Assembly (NCBI RefSeq): GCF_030766725.1
Contig: NZ_JARQWR010000003.1
Location: 1-64,000 of the forward strand
DNA: 64,000 nt
Direction of reading: 5' to 3'
From: Flavobacterium aerium
Lineage (GTDB): Bacteria > Bacteroidota > Bacteroidia > Flavobacteriales > Flavobacteriaceae
Part shown: positions 7,431-17,956 of the stretch, piece by piece
Position numbering within the stretch: position 1 is the first letter of the stretch
Layout of the letters: every line of letters begins with the position of its first letter
Position numbers and translations under genes: made by a program
The notes under the pieces: model-generated
What the model was told of the DNA's origin: nothing
The model's input: the letters and a program-made list of their open reading frames with translations, nothing else
The model's database searches: none

Positions 7431-8727
7431 ATAAATCTATATTTTCTGTATTAAAATTGTATTCTATTTGATGGTTGTATTTTTTACTTTTTTTATTAAA
7501 ATAGAATAATGAAGAAATCGTGATTAAAAATCCAAGTATTGATATCGTATAAGCACCATAGGTGAAAAAGCTTAACCAAGAGAGTTCCTGTTGTCCAAAG
7601 TTCTTATACAGGATGGCTACTACACTTCCTAAATATCCAAAAGAATCTGCTAGATATATTAAAAAACCAGCATTTCCTTTTATTTTAAATGCAGCAATCA
7701 TTCGGTCGAAAAAAATACAATTGAACGGAACGTAGCATAGGTACAATCCGAAACCTGTACAAATCATCCATAGTGCAGGACCAATCTTATCCAATTGGTA
7801 TTCCAGTGTACTCACTCCAATCATAACACTCCCAATTACTAATAGATAATGATAGAATCGGAAAGCTTTTTTATTGTCTTTTATCATTCCTACAATACCT
7901 AAGATCACTAATACACCTATTGCTATTGGAATTTCAGTAAGAGTGTATATACTCGCAGAATGATGGTCTCCTAATGCATCCCATAGTTCTCTTGCAAAAT
8001 TGTCACGGAAATCGCGAAAGGCTGTTAATAGCGTATAGAAAAATACTAACATCACAATGGGTACAATAAATTGCTTCAATAATTGCCTACGATCCTTAGC
8101 CGTCATAGGAATACGTTCTGTTTTTAAAGCAATATCTTCTGCATTGGGTGGCGGAATACGTTCTAACATCTTACTACACAACACTAATGGAATGAAGAAA
8201 ATTGCACCTGTAACGGCTGGCATCCAAAATTCTGTTATATGCCAATGGTCCATAAAATACTTCCCTACTGATTTTACAATTCCTGATGAAACTATAAAAC
8301 TGGAACTCAAGAATACGCCTAGAATTTCACTTTGTTTTCTTCCTTCTAAATAAGAAAAAACAATCCCCCAAATCATTCCTAACGGAATACCATTCATAAA
8401 CATGAAAATGATATTATACGGTGGTGGAACACTAGCGAATAAAATTAATGCGACTTCTGCTAAAGCAATTAGTCCTATTAAATAAAAGGCTCTGTGTTCT
8501 CTTTTTAATTGAGAGATTAGTTTTATCCCTAAAAATTTTGATAATACATATCCTAAAACCTGAGCAATGATCAACAGTATTTTATAATCAATATTGAAAT
8601 AGGCCAGATTTTCATAGGTTGCAACTGTAAAGGGTTTACGAAATGCATACATACAAAAATAGGCACCAAATGAAGCAATAATTGTATGAAGTATAAAACG
8701 TATGTTTGATCGGTTTTTCATCTTCAA
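7414..8727 (-). CDS. DUF5690 MFS permease, predicted phosphonate/organophosphate carrier
   Basis: The 437-residue protein has about 12 membrane segments. The N-terminal motif YAFRKPF closely resembles the conserved Y-x-x-RK-x-F start of GlpT/UhpT organophosphate antiporters, where the Arg binds the phosphate group. The loops contain GIPLGMIWGIVFSYLEGRKQSE, typical of the superfamily. I recognise it as the Bacteroidota-specific DUF5690 family, which is usually found beside PhnX-like and FAD oxidase genes. It is predicted to carry an aminophosphonate across the inner membrane. It starts 3 bases after the phosphodiesterase gene ends and overlaps the oxidase gene by 17 bases. Substrate is inference from fold and context. 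Confidence 0.82.
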   Translation of the reverse strand: MKMKNRSNIRFILHTIIASFGAYFCMYAFRKPFTVATYENLAYFNIDYKILLIIAQVLGYVLSKFLGIKLISQLKREHRAFYLIGLIALAEVALILFASVPPPYNIIFMFMNGIPLGMIWGIVFSYLEGRKQSEILGVFLSSSFIVSSGIVKSVGKYFMDHWHITEFWMPAVTGAIFFIPLVLCSKMLERIPPPNAEDIALKTERIPMTAKDRRQLLKQFIVPIVMLVFFYTLLTAFRDFRDNFARELWDALGDHHSASIYTLTEIPIAIGVLVILGIVGMIKDNKKAFRFYHYLLVIGSVMIGVSTLEYQLDKIGPALWMICTGFGLYLCYVPFNCIFFDRMIAAFKIKGNAGFLIYLADSFGYLGSVVAILYKNFGQQELSWLSFFTYGAYTISILGFLITISSLFYFNKKSKKYNHQIEYNFNTENIDLYELKT

Positions 8728-8730
8728 ATT

Positions 8731-10611
8731 TTAATTTTCAACTATGATTTTTTTAGTAATACTCTTATTATCATCTATACCTTTAATTACTAATGAATAT
8801 AATCCTGCGGTTCTATTCTTGAAATTAAATGATCGTTCTGGTGTATTTTTTTGTGTAAACACTAACTTCCCCATTGCATCATAGAGATAGATATCTACTT
8901 TTTGATTCATATCCTGTGTTTCAAAAGAAATTGGTATTCCAGATTTTACCGGATTAGGATATACTTTTACAAAATCAAATTCTTCCTTTGATCCATAATC
9001 AGGTCTGTTTAGCACCGCGCAAGATGTAATTAATGAGTGTCCATCTAACCCCCAAGATGTTTGGATTGGGATGCATAAATAATCGAAAGCAGTTGGAACA
9101 ATATCAACTGTACGTGGTGTTCCAGAATAATCATACGTCACAGGAACATCGGAAGCATTTATCCATGTTGCTCCAGAAATTGTACCTGTCGTATTTGCAG
9201 TTCCACTATCCGTTGCATTTAATCCACTTCCTTGATTCAATCGGTAATAACTCACTAGGTTAGCATAATTAGCATGTGTAGTGTTTATTTCAGTACATTT
9301 CCAAGTATTTATATTTTCTGGACTTACGACAGTATTAAATACTCTAACTTCTGCTACTGCTCCTTTAAAATCATAGTTTGAATTTCCGTCAGATCCAATA
9401 GTAAAAGGAAGCGTTGTATTTATATCGGTGATATTGGCCATCGTTTTTGACCCATTCAAAATACCATCGGTATATAATTTCACCATTCCATCTCGGTCAA
9501 AAGTTGCACTGAGTGTATGCCAATTATTATCGTTTATTACTGCACCATCAATATCTACTCTGCGAGTACCATCACCTACATTGACTTTCCATTTTTGGGT
9601 CGAGGGTGTAAAAGAGAATACATATCCTTTGTTTAATCCTGAATCCCAATTTTTCTTTCCTACAATTTGAACATCAGCTGCAGTAGTTGTTTTAACTCTA
9701 CATTCAATTGTAAAATCTTGCGTAGTTCCAAAATTGTGTGCTGTATTGGAAGGAACTGTGACCATATCATTGGCTCCATCAAAATTTAAATAATGAGTAT
9801 TTCCTAGGCAATCAAAGGGTACAGAACCATTTACTGCTGTTTTTTTGATTTCTGTTTTTGGAATATCGTCTCCACTAACGATCACGAATATATTGCGTTC
9901 TTCCATTGTTGTTCCGCCATGATTAAAACCTATACCACCATGGTCTGTAGAAACCATCACTACCCATTTTTCTGTGACACCATATCCTGGACGGGCTTTT
10001 AGCGCTGCTATTACTTCTCCAATTCCAGCATCTACGGTTTGAATGGCATCAATATATTGTGGCACAGTAGGGCTAAATCCATACGAATGTCCTGCATGAT
10101 CTACATCATCAAAATGCAAAAAGATTGTTTTGGCATCGTTCGTTTGAATTTCAGCTTTTGCTTTTGCAACCACATCAGCAGTATTTACAGGATTCTGAAT
10201 TAAATCGCAAGGTACTGTTGAAGCAATATGGGTATTTATTGGTGCCCATTGACTTATGGAAGCTGTTCTACAACCTGGAAAATGGTTCTCCACACGTTTC
10301 ATGAAGTGAGGATAATCAGTATAATTTTTTTGAGTAAAATTATTATCTACAACTAAGTGTTTATTACTCCATACACCTGTTAACATTGCAGACCATCCTG
10401 GTCCACTGATTGTAATATCGCTATTCAAGGCATCCCATGAATAAGTACCATTTGCTGCCAAAGCATCAATATTGGGTGCATTTGCTGCCAAGAGTGCATC
10501 AGGTCTGCAACCATCGATACCGATTAATAAAACTCGGTTTTGTATTTCTTGTGCTTGAATATTTTTTGAAATACTAATCACTGCTAATACTAAGAAAATA
10601 ATTTTTTTCAT
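8731..10611 (-). CDS. exported phosphodiesterase (alkaline phosphatase superfamily) with LamG-like and T9SS sorting domains
   Basis: The protein has 626 residues: a signal peptide (1-20); a type I phosphodiesterase / nucleotide pyrophosphatase core (about 23-270); a concanavalin/LamG-like domain (about 280-440); a return to conserved core-like sequence; and a T9SS type A sorting domain (about 550-626, starting KVYPNP). Metal and catalytic motifs are IGIDGCRPD, SGPGWSAML (nucleophile region), HFDDVDHAGHSYG, STDHGG and NHGG. It should hydrolyse a phosphate or phosphonate ester outside the cell or on the cell surface. Within this locus it could free an aminophosphonate head group from a diester such as a phosphonolipid; that step is inference. 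It lies 110 bases after the TonB receptor gene. Confidence 0.88.
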   Translation of the reverse strand: MKKIIFLVLAVISISKNIQAQEIQNRVLLIGIDGCRPDALLAANAPNIDALAANGTYSWDALNSDITISGPGWSAMLTGVWSNKHLVVDNNFTQKNYTDYPHFMKRVENHFPGCRTASISQWAPINTHIASTVPCDLIQNPVNTADVVAKAKAEIQTNDAKTIFLHFDDVDHAGHSYGFSPTVPQYIDAIQTVDAGIGEVIAALKARPGYGVTEKWVVMVSTDHGGIGFNHGGTTMEERNIFVIVSGDDIPKTEIKKTAVNGSVPFDCLGNTHYLNFDGANDMVTVPSNTAHNFGTTQDFTIECRVKTTTAADVQIVGKKNWDSGLNKGYVFSFTPSTQKWKVNVGDGTRRVDIDGAVINDNNWHTLSATFDRDGMVKLYTDGILNGSKTMANITDINTTLPFTIGSDGNSNYDFKGAVAEVRVFNTVVSPENINTWKCTEINTTHANYANLVSYYRLNQGSGLNATDSGTANTTGTISGATWINASDVPVTYDYSGTPRTVDIVPTAFDYLCIPIQTSWGLDGHSLITSCAVLNRPDYGSKEEFDFVKVYPNPVKSGIPISFETQDMNQKVDIYLYDAMGKLVFTQKNTPERSFNFKNRTAGLYSLVIKGIDDNKSITKKIIVEN

Positions 10612-10674
10612 AATTAAATTTTTATGGGGTTTGTAGAATAGTGTGTACTTGGCTTATCATTTGTTTTTTTGCCC

Positions 10675-10700
10675 CCCAATCCTCAAGAATATCGATTGGG
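10675..10700 (-). other. hairpin between TonB receptor and phosphodiesterase genes
   Basis: CCCAATC and GATTGGG arms with a 12-base loop. On the transcribed minus strand it is followed by GGGGCAAAAAAA rather than U's, so it is not a normal terminator. It may stabilise the upstream receptor mRNA or tune downstream expression. Confidence 0.4.
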
Positions 10701-10721
10701 AGACTGAAAAAAAACACAACA

Positions 10722-13547
10722 TTATAAATTCCATTTAATTCCTATTTGTCCTCTAACCCCATAATACTCAACCTGCTTTGGTCGATCTGTACTACCATAA
10801 TAATAGGTTAAAGGTTCATTTAATAGGTTATTTAATTCGGTGAATAAGGTTAAGTTATCATTAATCTTTAGGGATGCTGAGAAATCTAAAGTGGTGTATC
10901 TTCCATAATAGATATCATTTGATGTGTTTGTTCCGTGTTCTGTAATGTAAGATCCTTTGGTATTGAAAGCTGCTCGAGCATTCACTCTACCATTTTCATA
11001 AAATAACTGTGCATTTACTAGCGAATTAGCTTGTCTTGGTATCGTTACTTTATCTTCACGATCTGGTATCGTCATTTCAGAATGCATTATCGTTAAGTTT
11101 GTATTAACTCCGAAGTTGCTCCAGAATCCTGGTAAAAAGTCGAACTTTTTTACAAAAGCAAACTCTGCTCCTACTAAATAGGCATCTTTTCCATTCATTG
11201 GGATTGACATTTCTACGCCGCTTCTTCCGTTGTATTCTCCTTGTTGTGTACTTTTAAAGATTGGATCTGAAATAGCTTTATAAAATACCCCAGCCGACAT
11301 TACACCCACATTATCAAAATAATGTTCTCCTAATAAATCGAAATTCCAAGAATGAGTTGGGTTTAATTGGGGATTTCCACCTTTAAATTCATTGTCTGCC
11401 TCGATATATGTTCCTCCTGGTGAAATAAAACCAAAATCTGGACGGGCAAATGTTCGGGTTACTGCAAATCGAATATTCGTTAAATCTGTTGGTGAATATT
11501 TAATATGTAAAGAGGGTAATAAGGATAAATAGTTTTTACTTTGTTTGATTCCTGATAAAACTTGTGTTGAAGCATTGTACTCATATCCTTCTACTTTTGA
11601 ACTTGTATTGGTTGCGCGTAATCCTGTAATAAATGTCCATTGTTCGTCTACAGTATAGGTTCCCATTGCATAGGCAGAAAAATGTTGTTCTTTGACTGTA
11701 AAGTTTCTTCCTAATCCTCCTCCTTTTTCCAATATCTCCGAATCTGAATTTAGAATCAAATTGTTTTTGTTATTATTCCAAAAGGCATTCATTCCTTCTT
11801 TTGATAGTACTTTATCAAATACGCTTCCTATTGTAGCTTTCATTTCTGCTAAATATTGATCTCCACGGGGCTGATTTATTAAATTTGGATTTAAATCGGA
11901 TAGATAAGGAGTGTTTGCTCCTTGCCAGCTGTAGAAGTAATCCCCGAATACTGAATTTCTATATTTATCTCTAAAATTTGATCCTATTTTTAGAAGTAGT
12001 TGATCGGTTGCTTCATAGCTTAAATCGATGTTGGCTACTATATTATCTCTTTCAACTACTTCTACTTTATAAAATTCCAGTTCGGAGAATTTCATTTTTG
12101 TTGCATCTAATTTTGAAAATCCGTTTCCGAAAAAACCGAACATGCTTTTAGTATCATTAGGATCCATTTCACCACCATCAACTTTAAAATAAGCTCTTGG
12201 TCCTACTCCTCTATTTTGTAAATAAGCAGGATTGAATGGAACTCCATCTTGATTGAATTTCATAACGAAATAACTATTGTTTTCTTTATCGGGTATATCA
12301 CCATAACGAAAAGAATTTTGGTAACTGGCTACTTTCCAATCTACTTTTAGTTTATCTATAATGTGGCTTCCGCCTGCTTCACCTCCATATAATTCTGTGA
12401 TTAATCGATTATGAATATTTTGTAGTTCTACACGTCCTGTTTGATTAGTTGCATTGTATTTATCAAAACGAACACGGTGTTTGTAATGAGTCTCGTCATC
12501 ATTTAATGTTCCATAAATTAATCTTGAGAAGAATTTATTATTAGCATTTGGTGTGAAATCTACTGCTCCATTTAAACCAATTGTTTGTCTTACTCCATTA
12601 TAATCTCTTAATTCTAAACGATAAATCCCTTCATCTCCACTTCTTCTTGCTTCAAAATTATCGGTGCTCCACGCTCTATTTACATAAGCTCCGTTAACAA
12701 TGAATCCCCATTTTTTATTGTTAGAAACATCTCCATACGTGATACTTCCATTGTAAGTACCTTTGCCTGCTTTATCATTATAACCACTACTCAAATTGGC
12801 CGACAAAGTTCTTTTTAATGGGGCTGTTTTTGTAATAAAATTGACACTTCCTCCTATTGCATCGGCTTCCATATCGGGCGTAATTGCTTTTGCAACTTCT
12901 ACGTAACCAATTAGTTCTGTAGGGAAAAAATCGAATGCTGTAGCACGTGAAGTGGTTTCTTCTTCTGCAGTAGGTAATCTATTTCCGTTTATAGTAGTTG
13001 ATGACCATTCGGCTGGTAATCCACGTACCGCTACAAATCGTCCTTCTCCTTGATCTTTTTCAATGGAAACTCCTGCAATACGTTGCACTGTTTCTGCTGC
13101 ATTAATATCGGGTAGTTTTCCAATACCATTGGCTGCAATAATATTGACAATTTTTGTACTGTTCTTTTGCATATTCAAGGCACGAGATTCACTATTTCGA
13201 GCAGAGCTTGTAACCAATACTTCATTTATACTTACGGCTGATTGACTTAATATCACTCGTGGTAATTCAATTGTTTTATTTGCAATAACATTAATGCTTA
13301 TTGTTTTGCTCTCGTATCCGATAAATGAAATAATGATTTCATGTTTTCCTTCTTTTATGCTGGTCAAAGTAAAATTTCCATCAAAATCGCTCACGGTATT
13401 TTGTTGGGATTGCACCACAACGATTGTAGCTCCGGGTAATGGAAATTGATTGTCTGATATACTTCCTCTTATATTTCCTTTTTGTGAGAAAGCAAGACTA
13501 CTAGATAGTGCTAATAGTACAAGGAACAGATTTGTAAAAATTTTCAT
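10722..13547 (-). CDS. TonB-dependent outer-membrane receptor with carboxypeptidase-regulatory-like domain
   Basis: The protein has 941 residues: signal peptide (1-21); carboxypeptidase-D regulatory-like beta-sandwich (about 23-110, GNIRGSISDNQFPLPGATIVV-type start); plug domain (about 125-250, including INAAETVQRIAGVSIE and RGLPAEWSSTTINGNRLP); then a long beta-barrel ending in VRGQIGIKWNL. It belongs to the CarbopepD-type receptors without an adjacent SusD. It heads the predicted phosphonate locus and should bring a substrate larger than about 600 Da, or a scarce one, through the outer membrane using TonB energy. The nearly 400-base spacer upstream carries repeated TTTAC-type motifs. The ligand is unknown. 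Confidence 0.92.
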   Translation of the reverse strand: MKIFTNLFLVLLALSSSLAFSQKGNIRGSISDNQFPLPGATIVVVQSQQNTVSDFDGNFTLTSIKEGKHEIIISFIGYESKTISINVIANKTIELPRVILSQSAVSINEVLVTSSARNSESRALNMQKNSTKIVNIIAANGIGKLPDINAAETVQRIAGVSIEKDQGEGRFVAVRGLPAEWSSTTINGNRLPTAEEETTSRATAFDFFPTELIGYVEVAKAITPDMEADAIGGSVNFITKTAPLKRTLSANLSSGYNDKAGKGTYNGSITYGDVSNNKKWGFIVNGAYVNRAWSTDNFEARRSGDEGIYRLELRDYNGVRQTIGLNGAVDFTPNANNKFFSRLIYGTLNDDETHYKHRVRFDKYNATNQTGRVELQNIHNRLITELYGGEAGGSHIIDKLKVDWKVASYQNSFRYGDIPDKENNSYFVMKFNQDGVPFNPAYLQNRGVGPRAYFKVDGGEMDPNDTKSMFGFFGNGFSKLDATKMKFSELEFYKVEVVERDNIVANIDLSYEATDQLLLKIGSNFRDKYRNSVFGDYFYSWQGANTPYLSDLNPNLINQPRGDQYLAEMKATIGSVFDKVLSKEGMNAFWNNNKNNLILNSDSEILEKGGGLGRNFTVKEQHFSAYAMGTYTVDEQWTFITGLRATNTSSKVEGYEYNASTQVLSGIKQSKNYLSLLPSLHIKYSPTDLTNIRFAVTRTFARPDFGFISPGGTYIEADNEFKGGNPQLNPTHSWNFDLLGEHYFDNVGVMSAGVFYKAISDPIFKSTQQGEYNGRSGVEMSIPMNGKDAYLVGAEFAFVKKFDFLPGFWSNFGVNTNLTIMHSEMTIPDREDKVTIPRQANSLVNAQLFYENGRVNARAAFNTKGSYITEHGTNTSNDIYYGRYTTLDFSASLKINDNLTLFTELNNLLNEPLTYYYGSTDRPKQVEYYGVRGQIGIKWNL

Positions 13548-13945
13548 GTTTGTTGGTTAAGTTTACAATAGTTAAATTTTATACCGCAAATTTGTATAAT
13601 TTTTTACTATTTGTAAACTTTTAAAGATTAACAATTTATTATGAAAATGTTTACGACAAGATTATATATGTAAAGTTTCTGTTAAGTAAATAAATTTGTT
13701 ATATGTTGTAAATAGGGATGTTAGATTTAAAACTCCAATAAAACAAGCCTAATGGAGTAGAATCTACTCAAAAGATTTAGTCTATATTATTGTGATTCTT
13801 TAAAACTGTAAGTTTACAATGATTCACTATTTGAGTATAACATACACTGTGGGTAAACTGTATGTTTGGAAAATAATGCAACAAAAAAAAGCCCCATTAC
13901 TGAATAATTCAGTAATGGGGCTTTATAGAAATATAGTATTCTATA
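13548..13945. promoter_or_regulatory. 398-base spacer upstream of the TonB receptor with repeated TTTAC motifs
   Basis: An imperfect inverted repeat, AAGTTTACAATAGT (13559-13572) against ACTATTTGTAAACTT (13606-13620), brackets the likely promoter of the receptor. A second AGTTTACAAT (13811-13820) is followed by ACTATTTG (13826-13833), and GTAAACTGT lies at 13853. These look like copies of one operator half-site. No gene is visible in the spacer. The far end holds the terminator of the ABC-F gene. Confidence 0.45.
13888..13924 (-). terminator. terminator of the ABC-F gene
   Basis: GCCCCATTACTGAA / TTCAGTAATGGGGC stem with a run of T on the minus strand, 22 bases after the stop of the ABC-F gene. 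Strong intrinsic terminator. Confidence 0.9.
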
Positions 13946-15625
<1,680 letters not shown>

Positions 15626-15696
15626 CTATCTATTCTTACATTTCTACCAAAATTTTATTTAACTATGCTTTAACAGCATTTTTAGATTTGTATGGA

Positions 15697-15704
15697 TAAA
15701 TTTG
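15697..15704 (+). promoter_or_regulatory. -7 element (TAAATTTG)
   Basis: Matches the Bacteroidota consensus TAnnTTTG, 19 bases before the lipoprotein ATG; a second match (TAGATTTG) lies at 15683-15690. Confidence 0.5.
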
Positions 15705-15723
15705 TTAGCACTAAAAATTAGTA

Positions 15724-17133
15724 ATGATTAAAATTAATTTTAGAAAAATATCTTTTTTATCGTCTTCATTAATTCTTCTTCTGAGTTCTTGTAGCAAAAA
15801 TTTCAAAGATGATGACTTTACAGCATATTTTGGAGGAGAAGTAACTAATCCTAGGAATACTTATGTTTTGTTGTATAAAGATTCTAAACTAATTGATACC
15901 TTAGAATTAAACAAAGAAAATCGATTTTTCGTAAAATTTGATTCCCTTACTCCCGGCTTATATACTTTTAAACATGAACCTGAGTATCAATATGTTTACT
16001 TTGATAAAAACGATAGTATCATGGTTCACATCAATGCTAATGATTTTGATGAGTCTATCATTTTTTGTGGCCGTGGGGAAGAAAAAAACAATTTCTTAAT
16101 GGAATTGTATCTTAAGAATGAACAGGATAAAGAAAGCATGTATGATGTCGTTAAATACGAACCTGCTCAATTCATTAAGACTATTGACACTGCTCAGGAA
16201 GCTCGAGAAAAATTCTATAAAACGAAAAAAGAGGAATTAAAATGGGGTGCAGATTTTGACATTTATGCTAAAGCAACCCTAGATTTATATAATTACTCAA
16301 AAAAAGAAATATATCCTGAAGCTCATTTCATTACTACTCGTGAAGATATAACTTCAAAATTGCCTGAAAATTTTTATGATTATAGAAAAGGGGTCAATTT
16401 CAATAATCCTGAATTAACAAACTTCTCTCCTTTTGTTCGTTATCTTTCTGTCATGTTAGATAATATCGCTTCAAAAGATAATTTTTCAAAACATTTATCT
16501 AGTGATACTGCTTTAGAAAAAAACATCAAAAAATTAAATATTGCGGATACACTTTTCAAAAACGATAAAGTAAAAAATACCGTTCTTAATAATATTGCTT
16601 TCTTATATTTATTAGAAGATCAGCATATCATTAACAATCAGAAATTCTTAGAGCGTTTTTATCAATTGTCTACTGATACAAATCAGCAAAATGAAATTCG
16701 TAAGATTGGCGATGCTACACAACTTCTTAAAGTAGGTAATCGCTTACCCGAAGTAAAATTGAATAATACAGATGATTTACCTATTTCTCAAGCAGATTTA
16801 TTAAATAAGAAAACGGTTATTTTCTTTTGGACTTCAAAAGCAGAATCACATTTTGAAGCTGCGCATAAAAAGGTTAAAGCATTAAAATTAAAATACCCAA
16901 ACACACAATTTGTAGCGGTTAACATTGAAGATAGTTATGCTGATTGGAAAAAAATACTAGCAAAGTATCAATTTGATGGAATCACCGAACTTAGGGCTCC
17001 AAATTTTGAAGATTTAAAAGATAAATGGGTCATTACAAAAATACACCGCACAATGGTAACTAATGCTGATGGTACAATTGAAAATGCATTCACGAATTTA
17101 TTTGATGTAAAATTCGAAGACAATTTAAAATAA
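15724..17133 (+). CDS. lipoprotein with degenerate thioredoxin-like (TlpA-type) domain
   Basis: The 469-residue protein has a lipoprotein signal ending LLSSC (Cys23). Residues about 35-125 are beta-rich, like the DUF4369-type N-terminal domain of Bacteroidota TlpA relatives. The middle is helical. Residues about 338-469 keep the thioredoxin-family outline (GNRLPEVKLNN, KKTVIFFWTSKAESHFEAAHKKVKALK, TQFVAVNIED), but the place of the WCxxC active site reads WTSKAES (Trp369 onward), with no cysteine. It therefore cannot be a thiol-disulfide oxidoreductase and is more likely a scaffold or binding protein in the envelope. It is monocistronic and followed by a strong terminator. Confidence 0.8.
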   Translation: MIKINFRKISFLSSSLILLLSSCSKNFKDDDFTAYFGGEVTNPRNTYVLLYKDSKLIDTLELNKENRFFVKFDSLTPGLYTFKHEPEYQYVYFDKNDSIMVHINANDFDESIIFCGRGEEKNNFLMELYLKNEQDKESMYDVVKYEPAQFIKTIDTAQEAREKFYKTKKEELKWGADFDIYAKATLDLYNYSKKEIYPEAHFITTREDITSKLPENFYDYRKGVNFNNPELTNFSPFVRYLSVMLDNIASKDNFSKHLSSDTALEKNIKKLNIADTLFKNDKVKNTVLNNIAFLYLLEDQHIINNQKFLERFYQLSTDTNQQNEIRKIGDATQLLKVGNRLPEVKLNNTDDLPISQADLLNKKTVIFFWTSKAESHFEAAHKKVKALKLKYPNTQFVAVNIEDSYADWKKILAKYQFDGITELRAPNFEDLKDKWVITKIHRTMVTNADGTIENAFTNLFDVKFEDNLK

Positions 17134-17162
17134 GTAAGTAATACTCAAATATAACCCCAATA

Positions 17163-17197
17163 AAAAATCCCGCCTTATTTATAAAGCGGGATTTTTT
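17163..17197. terminator. bidirectional terminator
   Basis: AATCCCGC/GCGGGATT stem with A-run before and T-run after, between the convergent lipoprotein and aldolase genes. Confidence 0.88.
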
Positions 17198-17219
17198 TAT
17201 TGTATTAAAGAATTACTTC

Positions 17220-17876
17220 TTATTTATTTCCTTTTTCAAAATCAGCAATAAATTGTGCTAATCCAATATCAGTTAATGGGTGTTTTACCAATCCAACAAT
17301 TGCTGATAAAGGTCCAGTCATTACATCTGCACCAATCTTAGCACAGTTAATAATATGCATTGTATGACGTACTGAAGCTGCTAAAATTTCTGTTTCGTAA
17401 CCATAGTTATCATAGATCTGTCTGATTTCTTCAATTAGTGCTAAACCATCTGTAGAAACATCATCCAAACGACCAATAAATGGCGATACATAGGTTGCAC
17501 CTGCTTTTGCTGCTAGTAATGCTTGTCCAGCAGAGAAAACTAAGGTTACATTTGTTCTAATTCCTTTGTCAGAAAAATATTTTGCTGCTTTAATTCCGTT
17601 TAATGTCATCGGAATTTTAACCACGATTTGTTCGTGTAATTCAGCTAACTCTTCTCCTTCTTTCACCATTCCTTCGAAATCGATAGCATTTACTTCTGCA
17701 CTTACATCTCCATCTACAATATTACAGATATCAACATAATGCTTTAAGATATTATTTTTACCTGTAATACCTTCTTTAGCCATTAATGTTGGGTTTGTTG
17801 TAACGCCATCAAGAACACCTAATGCTTGTGCTTCTTTAATCTGATCTAAATTTGCTGTGTCAATAAAAAACTTCAT
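17220..17876 (-). CDS. fsa: fructose-6-phosphate aldolase / transaldolase-like protein
   Basis: This 218-residue short transaldolase (TIGR00875 / TalC-MipB type) has [29 protein letters not shown], the Schiff-base lysine segment VVKIPMT, a following [31 protein letters not shown] and [11 protein letters not shown]. Members are either transaldolases of the pentose phosphate pathway or fructose-6-phosphate aldolases; sequence alone does not settle which. It is cytoplasmic and follows the SDR gene in the same direction after an 80-base gap. Confidence 0.9.
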   Translation of the reverse strand: MKFFIDTANLDQIKEAQALGVLDGVTTNPTLMAKEGITGKNNILKHYVDICNIVDGDVSAEVNAIDFEGMVKEGEELAELHEQIVVKIPMTLNGIKAAKYFSDKGIRTNVTLVFSAGQALLAAKAGATYVSPFIGRLDDVSTDGLALIEEIRQIYDNYGYETEILAASVRHTMHIINCAKIGADVMTGPLSAIVGLVKHPLTDIGLAQFIADFEKGNK

Positions 17877-17956
17877 CTTGTATATTTAATTAATTGTGTG
17901 TTTACTATTTTGGGTTTTCAATACGGGTATAAAAGACTAAAATCTATTGTACAAAA

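Noticed and set aside
10675..10700. Terminator between TonB receptor and phosphodiesterase
   Set aside because: No U-tract follows the stem on the transcribed strand, so it is listed only as a hairpin.
13580..13600. -7 promoter box for the TonB receptor (CAAATTTG)
   Set aside because: The first two bases are CA instead of TA, and the box is itself a palindrome; not good enough to call.
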